Shown: in pieces, positions 40,076 to 53,200 of the stretch
Layout: each line of letters starts with the position of its first letter
How positions within the stretch are numbered: the first letter of the stretch is position 1
Source: Brugia malayi
Taxonomy: Eukaryota > Nematoda > Chromadorea > Rhabditida > Onchocercidae
DNA length: 64,000 nt
Assembly (NCBI RefSeq): GCF_000002995.4
Contig: NW_025062475.1
Span: 10,854,187 to 10,918,186, forward strand
Direction of reading: 5' to 3'
Notes under the pieces: model-generated
The model's input: only the letters and a program-made list of their open reading frames with translations
Told to the model about the DNA's origin: nothing
Database searches by the model: none
Position numbers and translations under genes: made by a program

Positions 40076-40819
40076 TTCCGCTATCGCTGCTGTGGGAACT
40101 AATTAATATCGCTAAAGGCAGAAAACCAGTACTATTACATCCTTTCATATATAATTTGTTAAATAAGTCCAGTTTTTTTTTTCTTTTTTTTTCTCTTTCT
40201 CTCTTTTTAAATTTTTCTCTATTAGAAATACTAAAAACATAACAAAGATTCCAGAATCTTCGATAGGAGCTAATTAGATGAAATCATTGAAGGTATTTCT
40301 CATACCTTTTAATGATGTAAACAAACCAGAGAAAATAGATTACTTCAATGAAATATCAATTCTAGTCTAAGTTATAAGATATTTCTAGTTTCATTAACAT
40401 GCAAAAACAAAAGTGAGACGAAGAATGTGAATATAATGTCATTTTTGCAAATAAACTTACTTTATCATAGGTCAGAGGTCATGAAAGAGTTGTTGAAATG
40501 TATTATTGGAACACTTTTAATGTGTGTGTGTGTGTGTTCAATAGATGGATACTAAAATACAATAATATATTAAAATGATAACTATTCACACATTTCTAAG
40601 TCTCACTGATCAATAATTTTAGCTAACAATATGATGATAAGAAGACGTAATTCATTTAATCTTTAATTTATAGAAAAAAAAATTTGCATATTACATTATT
40701 TAAAGTTGTGTAAATCAATAAAGAGTAATAGTATAAATTGTGTATATTAAAACAAATTGAATTTCTTAAAAGATAGATTTAAATAATGTTTAAAGAGAAA
40801 TACACAATATAATCACACC

Positions 40820-41060
40820 GACAATTGTGCATTCATCGCTGTGTGTGGCGGTGATTTGTTAAATGAGTGGGATGGTTGGTTGAGATGAAATGAGATGAAG
40901 TGGACGAGTGGACGGAGGATGAGATGAACGGATGTTGAAATGAGAGAGGAGGAGTGGACGACGTTGACTAAGTGAAGGGGACAGGCGACAACCAGCAAGC
41001 AGTAAGCAGCAGCAGCAGTAGTAGTAAAAGTAATAGTAATACTTTTAGTAATGCAATGAA
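40820..41060. other. GC-richer island, function unknown
   Basis: The plus strand is G-rich with repeated GGATGAGATGAA/GGTTGAGATGAA-like words, then CAGCAGCAGCAG and GTAGTAGTAAAAG runs. The minus-strand open frame across it is low-complexity (Thr, Ala, His, Ser) and shows no domain. It may be a diverged simple repeat or a promoter. Confidence 0.35.
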
Positions 41061-41445
41061 CCAACCAACCAAATATGCTAACTATTTGAAATCTTTCATT
41101 TTCTTTCTTTAGCTTTTTCTTTTATTCTCTTTCAAATTCTATCATATTTCAATTGATATGTTATGCATGAAATTGCAGTGCACAATGATACTAATTATTA
41201 GTTAGTAATAATTGTTGTTGCAGTAATAATGATAATAATAATTAGCTATTGTTATTGTTATTATTATCATTGTTTATTTTCTTTTTGTCTCTTCCTATTC
41301 TTGCTATTGCTATCGTTATTAAATTTCATTTATTTAAACGACTGAAATGTTTCTATCTGGCATATGCCTAATGCTCATTTAAATGTCTGCTTCATGATCA
41401 ATCGTCATGTTTGTTGATTCGCTTATTTGTATATATGTATACATT

Positions 41446-41511
41446 TGTGTGTATGTGTGTGCATGTGTGTGTGTGTGTATGTGTGTGTGTGTGTATGTGT
41501 GTATGTGTGTA
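41446..41511. repeat. (GT)n microsatellite
   Basis: An interrupted GT array with TATG breaks. A separate GTGTG pentamer array follows at 41644-41670, and another (GT)n lies at about 43118-43178. Confidence 0.9.
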
Positions 41512-44039
41512 TTATTCTAGCTGTCTGCAAAGACGACTAGCGCATATCTTGAAATGTGTAAGCGGAAAATTCGTAAATAAATATTTCTGCAGTGCAATTC
41601 AGCAATTGTCAATGTAAAAGTGTAGTTGGAGGAGGATTTGAATTGTGTGTGGTGTGGTGTGGTGTGGTGTCACTGTGACAACGCTGTGACAACAGAACAG
41701 ATGAATGACATCCTGAAGAACGGAGTGACCTGTTGATTGAAATTACTGTGCTGTATATATAAATATATATATGAAAATGTAAAAGTGACATTTATTTACA
41801 GTTAATTTTTCAAATTGTAATGTAAATGAATAGCATTTGTGGATTTTAACTTATGTACAATTGAAATGTTTACTTTAAAGTATTTGTTCTAAATTTATTG
41901 GCAGAAAATGTATCTTTGCACCAAAGTGACAGATAATGTATAAATAAGAATAAATAGTAACTGCATGGATATGTTTGCTTATCGATCAATTAATGAAAAT
42001 GGTGTGATCAAGTTTAGATTAAATTTGATCTTTTTTTAAATAAGTTATAATTATTATTTATATAGCATAGTAATCTAAACTTATTAGTATTTAATAAGAT
42101 CAAAGAATTATTGTTATTATTTAATAATGATACTTAAAAAAAGTCAAATCAAAGTGTTGAAATGGAATTGAAATTAGAATGAAAGGTTGTGATTAAGAGT
42201 TGAAAATAAAATAATTTCTAAATATTTTCAAAAAGTATTTTTTTAATTTGTCTATATTTCTTTGTACAAATGATCATGATAATTAATTTTTTTAAATACT
42301 AAAATATAAACAAATTTGGGAACTAAAACTTTCGTAGTGTAATTTGTACTGGCATTTTTATGATCGAAATACCATAGTAAATGAAAATTTTTGAAGTGGA
42401 AATAAAATTTTTACTCTTTTTTCGGTTACAATCAATGCGAACGAGGATAAAATTTGTTTTTGAATTTGATAAATGAAAAAGATGAATAACGATCATTTCG
42501 CATTGTTAGTTAATTGTCAATTATAATAAATTTGTTAGTTCTCATCTTATTGGAATAAACCATTAAAATATATGCTTAAATATGTTATCAAATATAACTG
42601 ATCACTAAAGCATTATCATCGGACAACCTAAATATCAATTGAAAAGTATGAATTGAATTGAAATTTTACGCTTTTCATTTTATTCTAAGTTGCATTACTC
42701 AAAAAGCAATTACAAAATACATTTCATTTACATACAAAATTTTCAAAGTTACAATTTGATTTGATAAGTTAACTGAATGATTAAAATTTTCATTTTTATT
42801 TTTCATAAGAAGATTTTAAATATTTGCAGAAAGGAAGAAAAAAAATCATTGATTTTATAATTAGTAATTTTTTTTTTTTTTCAAAAGAAATTAGACTAAT
42901 TTTGAATAATAAAATGTAAGAATTTGATAAGAATGATAATTAAATTAATTTGGACATTTTTTCATTAAAGAAATTAGAAATGATAAATGCGATAATTTTG
43001 TTATTTTGATCAGAAAAAGACAGAAAATGAGGAAATTTTTTTCCTCAAAGTGAGCAATTTTTCTCAACAATATATTTCTTTTTTGAAAATAACTTTTCAA
43101 ATTTTTAGCATTTTAAAAGTGCGTGTGTGTGTGTATGTGTATGTGTATGTGTGTATGTGTGTAGGTGTGTGTATGTGTAATACATTTTATTATTTGTATG
43201 AATAGAGAATAATGATAAATGTGTCTTATCTTATCACATTTCTGGATAAAATCATATTTCTTTTGCTTTATTAACAACTATGAATTGAATTTTGTTTAGT
43301 GCAAAGTAAAAGAAAAAAAAGTAAACGAAAAAAAAAAAATAAAAGAAAAGAAATTAAATTTGAAAGATTGTTACTTCAATTTAAACATTTTAGAAATAGA
43401 AATCAGTACTGTGAGCAAAGTATAGAAGAAAACTTTTCAATTGATTATTTTCTGAAAATTTTATAGTAAATTTTTATTTGAAACATTTCAATTTAAGAAA
43501 ATTAAAAACCGACTAATAAAAAAAGATTGTAATAAAATATTGATCTTCAAGCAGTTGTCATCGTTTTTTTTTTTTTTATTGGTTGATAATAAACTAGATG
43601 GTGCGAAAAATTTAATGACTAGTAAAATGAACAAAGGTTAAAGGTTAAAAGTTAAGGATAAAATTATTTGGAATGAGTGTATGCTCAGCTATCAGTTACA
43701 CAAAATCTATTTAATTCAAAAAGAATCAATGGTAAATTGTTGTAATAGTTATAACTATATTTGAAGTGTTGCTTAAACTCGGACAAAGAATACTTAAAAC
43801 AATCTAAAATAAATTTTGAGAAAATTTTGATAAGTTAACTTTTTTTTTTTAATTTTGATAATGATAAGTTAATTTGATAAGCAAACTTTAATAACTTAAA
43901 GAAATTAGAAAAATTAATCTTAGTTTAATGAATGAACGATTAATTTAGAAATAATTCAAGTAGTATTTTAGAATAGAATAAAGTATTGAATGTCTAAGAA
44001 TGCAATTATTGATTGACTTTAAGAGGACCATTGTATCTA

Positions 44040-44200
44040 ATAAAGTACTACCTTCCACAGCTGTTGGAGGTCGTTTATCGGGAAGCGGGGACAAGTACGA
44101 AGGTCACCACTTCGAGGTATTATTATATTATATTAGAGGGAAGTAGTCCAGTTCAGTTTATGCCATAGTGTCTCTCCGTGCCAACATCCATGCATCTCAA
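44040..44200. other. GC-richer island with possible 56-nt exon
   Basis: TTCCACAG at 44053-44060 is followed by a GC-rich 56-nt block (44061-44116) and GTATTA. One frame reads GGRLSGSGDKYEGHHFE. The block also contains AGGTCA (44101-44106). With no recognisable neighbours or further exons it cannot be assigned. It may be a conserved regulatory element, or one exon of a gene whose remaining exons were missed. Confidence 0.25.
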
Positions 44201-46039
44201 CGAGATTTGATTGCAAATTTTGATAATTTTTTTTTTTTTAAATTAAATTAAATCAAAATGAACAAAGAAGAGAACAATGCATACTACTACTAACTTGGCG
44301 CCTTGCTAAAATTGTCGTGAAAAAAAAAAAAGTTATCGTAAGACTAAGTTAAAGAAAAACAAGTAACTTTAAAAAAAAATTTTTTTTTGATGATAATTTT
44401 AGATTAAACTTTTAGCAATAATGATTATAATATAGAAGATAACAAAGGTGTGATAATGATAGGAATAATGATAATAATGATGATAGGGGTAATAAAATGA
44501 TGGCAATTATAATATCAACAATGATTTAAAAAAATGATATTAATATCTTAGCTATGATAACTGATAAGTCTTCAAATCATCTCTTATCATTGGCACAATT
44601 TGAATATTAATTCAAAGATATTCTTAAGATAGAATTAGAGGAAGCAAATTAATGTGTATTTTAGTTTTGAAATGGATGCATCTTTGGTGACTCGTTGATG
44701 TCCTCAGTGCTAGGAACTACCTCGACCTGTTAATATGATCAGTATCACGGGTACACGTGACCTCTTCTCTCTCCCTGATGGTGTGCTCAAAATTGATGAC
44801 AAGATGATGTGCCATCATTCTTTTTTTCGCCATTCATCGTTCCAAAATAATTTAAGGGAGAAAGAGAGGGAGAGAGAAAAAAAGAAAAATGCAATAATAA
44901 TAAATTTACAAAAATGATGAACGACATAAATATTTCAAATAATATTTACTTAATAAATTCATTCATAACGCTTTTAATAATACCTATTTTTCATCATTCA
45001 TTCATCGCTATACAATTTTAAATGAATTAAATGAACAAATAAACATTAACAAAATGTGAAATAAAAGAATCACTGAATGAATTATTTGCTAAATTACCAG
45101 TTAATTTTAACTATTTACCTAAAAATTTTGATTTAAGAGAACAAGAATTTCAATATTTTCTACATTGATGTATGCATATTACTGTGATGTCATCAAGATT
45201 TGTCACCAAGAATAAAAATGAATTGACAGGGAATTTGTAGCATATACCAAGCATTACTATTTAATTCATACTACACAATTTGAAATTTAAAAAAAAAAAA
45301 AAAAAAACGATAAATGTTGTTTAATAAAAAAGAAAAAGAAATAATTAATTTTCTTTTCTTTTTTCTGAAGAAAATTAATATAATATTTTCTTCAATAAAA
45401 TAAATGATTTTATTTTATTCAAATTGATGGGATGATAATTTTCGAGAAATAATTCAATTTATAGATTTTGTCTTTTTTTTTTCTTTTTCAATCTTTGTAT
45501 AAAATTTCTAGGACACCAGCTGTCATATAGTATAACATCAGAAAAGATGTGTCATTCAATATAAATCATCAAATTAGCAGGTGCTAGTTTGTCATGTTAT
45601 TCGTCACATCAATACATAATTTGATGGAGAAGAAGCGGCACAGGAAATAATGCGCAAATGGAAATAAAAATGATAAATATTTAATTTATGATAAAATATT
45701 TATTTATCATTACCGTCTATTATTTAACTCTTACTTAAATCGTTATTGTATTTAAAAAGTATTAAAAAAAAGTTATTTTAAGGTTTGTAAAAAACAAATT
45801 TCAACCACATATTTTGTCATTTAGTTTCAGCAAGTCATTCGTTGAAAAAAAAAAAAAAACTGTCAACAAATTTTTTGTTATTTTCAAAAAATTTGTAAAA
45901 TTAATGGATGGATGATAATTTACTCCATCTTTTGTCTTTCTCTTCCTCTCTCTCTCTCTCTCTCTCTCGTTTCCTTTTTGTTACACAAGAAAAAAAAAAA
46001 GATGAAACCGTTTTATATCATTTATTATGTGAAAGAAAC

Positions 46040-46075
46040 CAGTGATAAGTGATAATTCAGTGATAAGTGATAAAT
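46040..46075. promoter_or_regulatory. Four AGTGATAA-type GATA sites in 36 bp
   Basis: CAGTGATAAGTGATAA occurs twice in a row with two bases between. It supplies four same-strand TGATAA words with regular spacing. It could be a homotypic GATA-factor cluster or simply a short tandem repeat. Confidence 0.4.
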
Positions 46076-47935
46076 TCAATATTAAATTCATTTTGATAAT
46101 ATCACATTATATAGTAGTAAATATATGTGTACAAATGTGATTAAAACATATTTCTATCAAATTAATTTGATAAATTTCCAATAAGAGAGAAAGAAGAAAA
46201 AAAAGAGTTAAATTAGGAAAAATTACGATTCAAATTACTATTATTAGCATTTTTGATACTTTTATAATAAAAGGTTTCCATTTTCATAATTTTACATTAT
46301 CTTTGATCATAGAAATTTCAATTTATGTAATATTCATCATTCTATGAGATTAATAATTTAAGTAAACAGATAAAAAAAAAAAGGGAAAGTTATTATATTT
46401 TGTTAAATTAATTAAATTTTTCATTGCTAATTGATAATACTAGAAAAAAGAAAATCTCGATGAAATAGAATTTTTAACAAATGGACGGTTTCTCTCTCTC
46501 TTTTTTTTTTTGCCTGAATCTTTCCAAAAAAATTTATCAGATTGTTTATGCTATCATATTGATAGCTTTATCATAATTCATAGCACGTAGCCATTAATTT
46601 TTAAAAATGTGCAACAACCTTGAATTGTCCTTTTTTTTCTACAAAATCAAAAAACCACTTTTTTATGTGCTTTTTTTCCATAAATTTCTACTTGATAGAG
46701 TGTATGTGTATGTGTGTGTGTTTGAGAAATAAAAAGTAAATATTTGAAAATATTATAATTTTAACTTTTTTCATCCCACGTGGCTAATGGCAATATTAAA
46801 AATTTTTAATGCTAATTTTTTTTTTTTTTTTGAAATTGAAATCTTTTACAAAACAAACTTAATTGTTATTTTTTTTTTCATTCATTTATTATTTTTTATT
46901 TGCTCCTCGACCAGGGACTAAATTGAAAAAAAAAAAGTTCGAAATCATCTATCTATGTAATTTGTTAAAAATGTGAGCAAAATATTTAAATGAATAAGAG
47001 TGAGAGTAAAAGGAATAGTTTAGATGCATATAATAGTAATTGTTCCTGATAACTTTTATCAGTGTTATCAGCGGCGCTAAACTTGAATGAAATGTAAGGA
47101 AACTTCTAGGTTAAACCACTTCATATCATTTCACATTCATTTGAAGATTTTCTTTTTTAAATAAATAACAAAATGAATAAATTGATAAGTTTCTAAAGGA
47201 TTAGGAAGTTTTCGTTTATTGGATAAGTTTTTCTGTTTTGCAAGAATTTTTCTTTTTTTTTTTGATATGAAAATAGCAATGAAATTATAAAGAGCCAAGA
47301 ATAATATTGAAAAGTATAACTTTAAGTAAATCATTTATCATTGATTTCTCAATTGCAATGCAACAAAAAATCTTCGAACAAATTATATTTTCAAAATGAT
47401 TATTTGCGTTAAAAGAATTGTTAAGAATGATTAAACAAAAGTATCAAATTTTAAATAAATCATAAGAGAAAGAAAAGAAACTAAAAAAAAAAAAAGAACT
47501 AAATATATCAATTGATTGTTTTGTTTTCAAAGATCAAAATTATTATTGGAACTTTGATTTGCTTGAGCAACTATCAAAATGATAAAGATGAAGAAGCTAG
47601 AAGAGAGTGAAAATATGCCTCATATGACTATTTCAAATTTAGCTGAATTTTTTTTTTTTTTTTGACAAATAGTGAAATGGTAAACAAATTAAATTTAAAA
47701 TTATTAATGAGTTGAAATGAAACGAAAATGAAAAAAAGAAAGAAAGAAGATATAGAACAGATGGGCGAGCAGATAATGAATGAGAAATATGCAAGAGGAA
47801 AGATTATAATTTTTAAAATTTTCCATCCTAATATTTTAATTGATTGGTATATTGTTAGGATCGGAGAATAATGAATAATCAATTTTGATGAATTGCAAAA
47901 GAAATGAGAAAAGAGAAATGACCAAAGGAAGTAGT

Positions 47936-48000
47936 AGTCTAGTAGTCAGTGTCATCGTTGTCATTGTCGTCGTGTCGTCATTGTCATTGTCATTGTCATC
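47936..48000. repeat. GTCATT/GTCGTC imperfect hexamer array
   Basis: Repeated GTCATT and GTCGTC words, GC-richer than the surroundings. One frame would read Asp/Asn-rich on the minus strand. No exon borders are evident. Confidence 0.7.
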
Positions 48001-49620
48001 TCTGTTCATGGATTAAAGAGAGAAGAAAGAGAAAGAAAGGAAGGAACCTTTGTAGTTCATCGTTTTCTCCTTCATAAATAAAATTCAAAACAAAATTCAA
48101 TATGTTCAACCATTAATCATTATTGTAAACCATTATTCTTCGTGCTTTCTTTATGTCAAATTTTTGATCTTATCATATTCATACGACATTGTAGCAATTC
48201 TCGTAAGCAAAGGGATTTGAAAATTAAAATTTAATTTCTTTTGGTTATATATAAATTTTTAATCAAATAATTGAGAACAGAGCTTTGTATTCTTAATTTA
48301 ATTTAGGTTCATTCTATTTTTCATGAATGTAAATTGTTAAAGAGAGTGTACAAGAAAGAATGAATTTATTTAAAGGAGTAATTTTAAAATTAACGATTAT
48401 CATGAAATTTCTATTTGTCATCCTTACTTTATTTTCTAGAAAGTATTCTACATATGAAAAAAAATAAATATGTTATTGAAGAATTCAGGAATTAAATAAC
48501 TGGAAGCACAATTCTAATATTTATCAAATGTAATAGCACCTGTTCATATCCACAATGATCTTGCTACTCTTGATATTTGATAATTTCTCATTAAATTATG
48601 TAATTTGATAATCTTCTTATCAATTTCCATGTAATTTAAAGCTCTGCAAAAATTTCTTTTTTGATAACCACTTGTTATCTCTATTTTTCTTTACTTTTGC
48701 TAACGAATTTCTCATTTCATTAATTAATGAAATAATTCTCATAGCTTAACTTAAGTTCTGATTTTGAAAAACAATTTATGCATTCAATAAGCATCAAAAA
48801 ATCTCAATTTTTGAAGAAATAACTTCTGAATTATTTGAATGATAGAAATTTTTAATACCACTTTGAATTCAAGCAAATAAAATAATATCAAATTTATCAA
48901 TTTGTCCAGAAAATTTATAAAATAGCCATTACATTTTAGTATGAGTAATTATAAGAGGTCATTGTCAGCATAGCAATAACAATAACAGTTATTGTAAATA
49001 AAATTTGATGAAATTTGAGCAAAATGAAATAAACAGCAAATTGACATTTGACCTAGTAATTAGTCTTCGACTAATCAAATACTTTCTTAGGAAATATTTG
49101 TTGATAAAAAGAGTGAAATGAATTTTAATTGATAAGTTCGATAAGTCGATGAGTTCAGTTCCAAGTTTATTTAATTTCAAACAAATATCATTTCTTCAAT
49201 TACTAATTTTCCTTTTTTATTTTCATTGTAGGTTAAAAAAGATTTTTTGAGCGAAAAAAATTTTACTAAAAATTTATTAGAAAAAAGTGTTAGTGATCGA
49301 ATTGCAGTTATTTATGAAAGAATATCAAATTATTCAAATTTATTCATTCAGCTAGCAAAAATAGTCCAATAGGCTGATATAGTGACAAATGAAAAACTAT
49401 GAAACGATGGTTTTAAATGATTGATGTTCGTTCGCTAACAAATATTCAATATTTAGCTAATTAAACTGTCACAGATTTATTATTTGAAATTTAATATCAA
49501 TAAAATAGTAAATTGTCTTTTACATTCTTTTATATCATATACTAGCAATAAATAAAATAAATATTCCCAAACTAAATTCCAATATACAATTCGTTCGTTT
49601 TGTCATAGCTTGAACACTCA

Positions 49621-49644
49621 CACGTACACGTACACGTACACGTA
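49621..49644. repeat. (CACGTA)4 hexamer array
   Basis: Four tandem CACGTA units about 0.6 kb before the start of the UBE3A gene. Each junction carries an ACGT core. It is a short simple repeat, possibly regulatory. Confidence 0.85.
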
Positions 49645-50216
49645 AATGCACAATTACACATACATGAATACACAAATATGTGTATTCATACCTTAATTTG
49701 AAGTTATCGTCAAAAAGTAAGAAGATTGTTGGTGCAGTTCGTTTCAAATATATTTCTAGAATTTAAATTTCAAACTTTAGAATCGTATTAGATCAAAAAA
49801 AAAGTTCACTAACTTTTTTAAAATCCCTTCTAAAGGTTTCAATTTTTATTTTGTTAGAATTTTGTTAAAATTTTCTGGAAGATTTTAGAATTTAAATTCC
49901 CCAAAAAACAAAAAATCATTCCCAATTTGGAATAAATATCAATTGTAACTTTTATTGAGTATTTCATTGAAATTCAATTTTAATTTCAAAATAGGTCACG
50001 AAACGAAATTTCGGGTACGGTTGTATGGTCGGATGTTGTAATGATTTTCTGTTTTAAGTGTGCGTACGCGTCTGTGTGCTTGGGTGTCTTCTTTTTTTTT
50101 CGGTACATGGTTTTGTGTTGAAATGCTATCCCGGATTCCGTGTTCGTTTCCGGATTCGAAATCCAGTAGTAACTTTTTAGAGTGAAAAACACGTAGCTGA
50201 TTTTTTTTTTTTTTTT

Positions 50217-50220
50217 AAAG
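50217..50220 (+). promoter_or_regulatory. Probable trans-splice acceptor before UBE3A start
   Basis: A run of T followed by AAAG abuts the ATG at 50221. Such an acceptor directly at the start codon, with no upstream exon evident, is what spliced-leader addition would look like. AAAG is a weaker form than TTTCAG but the same type is used inside lit-1. Confidence 0.4.
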
Positions 50221-53200
50221 ATGAATGGATCTGATGAACGAGAATGTGATGATACTCATCGACATGGACCTCCACAGACTTTGAAGATAGCTATTGGAAG
50301 ATATCATAAACAGGTTAGGCTGTTCATTAATTTCACGTTAATTCACATCAATGAAACAGATTATCGAATCGATTCGCTAACATTCACATAGAGTTTCTTA
50401 ATTAGAATAAATTTCCTCATCTTTTATGTTTTATGGTTAGTTGGAAGAAAATTTATATATTCTACCTTCAAAATTATTAATTGCCGTAATTAGAACAAAT
50501 AATTCTAAATATTAACTTATTGTACTATTAGCTTGTCTAATAGTTTCTTCCTTTTTTACATTTTTGTTTTTGCAATTCTATATAATGAAAAGAATCATTT
50601 GAATATAATGCTATACTCTTTGCTAGTTTTTAATAAGAATATGTCTCATTTGCTCCAGAAAAAAAGTGTGATTGGGAAGAGATTTGTCGCGAAATTTGAT
50701 AATTTCAATTAAGTGATTTAGGGGAGGGCTGTTAACTCTAAATTGTTTGTTGATACATATTATTTGCAGTTTTCTATTTGGTTGGATCTAGGTCGGAATT
50801 TATTCATTACTAGTCATAACTTCACTGAACTTAAAGTTCAAACTAGTTGAACTGAGGTCTCGTGTGGAGCTACCTAAACATATGGAAGAATCAATCCATA
50901 TTTATATTTTTTTAAAAAGAAATAATTCGTTCATTTAAATCACCTAATTTATTGCAGTTACTAGTTGGTTGTGGACGATTATATTGTTCCAACGAGAACT
51001 GTGCATCATCCGGAAAACTGCCAAAGTTAACAAGTAATGAAGCTGCAGCCAAAGCGATTATCTGTTTACGAGATAAAGCACGATTATGCGAACCACTTCC
51101 AGGTAAATAACAATGATATAGCTATTTATTTCTCAGAAATTTCTGTTCTTAATTGATAGAAGAAATTTGTGAAAATAAGTAATTTTCTGTTTCTTGATAA
51201 GTTGAATCTAATATATTTTAATTCTCTATGTCATTGTTCATGAGTTATTACGAAAATCTGAGTTTATGAGTGCATTATTTTTATTGTTCCTGAATTTGCA
51301 TACCATTCCTGGATTATCTTGAATGTTATAACCCATGCATGGTCTCCTTCTTCCCTCAGCATCAGATGCCTTCTCAGTTTACTTGTCAGCACATTTTAAT
51401 GTCATTTATGCAAATTTAGGCTATTCTGTTCATATATTTTATTTGTTCCTTTTTCGTATCATTAACTATTTTGTTCTGAGTTGAAATTTCCAGAATTTTT
51501 GACAGTGAAAGCAACAGATCCACAGGAATCACTAAATGAAGAAACAGTGAAAAAATTGCTGGAGAAATGTCGAGCAAACGATGATTGGTATTGGATAAGA
51601 GCTTATCTGGAACGTTTATTAGGTAGTCGTATAGCGTTGCTGAGTTCATTCCGCAGTAGCAGTTTTCAGACACAACTAGATGGGGTATTTTTTGCTCTTA
51701 TTCTATGAATAATGTTCTGTAAATATGTAGGAAAGTTAAAACATGCTATAAATATGAGGCATAATGAGAAGAGAATGAAAATCGAAATAGTAATATCAAA
51801 AGAAAGTGAAAATTTAAAATCTTAAATTATTTGACAAATGTCTTCCAACGTTGCAGAATGCAGTAGATTCTGGGATAATGGATACATCAATTGAACAACA
51901 ATCAGTTTCACAACGGAAACGAAGAGCACAGGTCGATGTAAGTGGTACAGAGCAGCAGTTGGAAACCAAGACAGATACCTCTTCTATTACTGTTAGCTGT
52001 GGTAAATTGTTATTCAATGAGTTTAATTAAAACTCATCTAAAAACATATATATGCTAAAATTGCATATGTATCATAGGAGAAAAAGAAATGGAAGAAAAA
52101 TTAGATCGAAAATATAGTCGTGGAGAAAGGACAAATAGTGAATTAGCATTGGATACAACTCAGTCTTCTCATTCAGATACTTCCACTGAAATGCCACTTT
52201 CTCGTGCATTGGCAAGTGAACTTACAAGGTATGTTCTGTTATAGCCATTACTTAATTGCTTGTTTTATGGTAGACTCAAATTGCCACAGAAATTAAAAAG
52301 AGACTAATTTGTAGTAAGAATTAGGTTTTTTGAAGTGAGAATTAGTTCTTGGAAAGAAAATTATTTTAAAGACCGAGAATGAAGAAAATATATTTATTTT
52401 CAGATCAGCATCTGATTCAAGTAGTATGCAGTATGCAAGCAGCGCATCGCAGAAGAATTCTAATTATTATGGATGGATGAATGAGGTAATTGAAAACAAA
52501 AATATGCGAATCGGTAGCTCCTTTGTTGTAGTAAAAAATCTTTCCCATTTCATGTTGTGTTTGTACTTCATATAATTGAAACTGATTTCTAATACTGCAG
52601 GAAAAAACTACACGATCAGTGGAAGAAATTTCAGAAGTCATTGCACAACTACGGGAAGGAAAGTAAGCATTATCTTCATAAATTGTTTGGTACTAAATCC
52701 CAGAAAATTTTCGGAACTCTCTCAAGTAATTAGAAGTTCTCTGAAATTCTTTGAAATAAGTTAATTGTATTAAGATCACCAACGGATATGGATGCAGCAC
52801 GGCGTTGTTTTCGTTTGCTCTTCATCGAAACAACTGAGCACAAGAATTATTTAAATGCGGCAATGGGTGCAGTAGCTCAACTTTGTAGCATAATTGATTT
52901 CCAGGTAAAGATTCTGAAATGAATCTTATATTTCAGAATTTCATAGATCAAATGAGCTTGATTATCATTTCCACAAATTCTATAATATTCTCTTTCCGGT
53001 GATAAACCCTATGTCGCTTCTGAATATTTCTCTAAGTGCTAGAAAATCCCTGCTTCACAACTGTATATGTTTTTATTTTGAGCAATAAAAAACAATACTG
53101 AGTGACCATACTAATCTTTTCAGCTGCAATATGAACGAGCGTGGGAGCGTGATCCAGCTGGTGTTGTACACATTATATGTTTAATGTTCGAATTACCTTT

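Larger units (their letters stand above)
30855..50220. other. 19-kb gene-free interval between lit-1 and UBE3A
   Basis: No convincing gene. The open frames here (for example plus 37610-37915 and 38895-39239) are Ile/Asn/Tyr/Lys-rich readings of AT-rich DNA with no splice-bounded structure. The interval holds tandem repeats, (GT)n and (GA)n tracts, and runs of A directly abutting T. GC-richer islands lie near 40820-41060, 41500-41740, 44040-44200, 44690-44830 and 47930-48010. Several dense GATA-type site clusters are also present. Confidence 0.55.
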
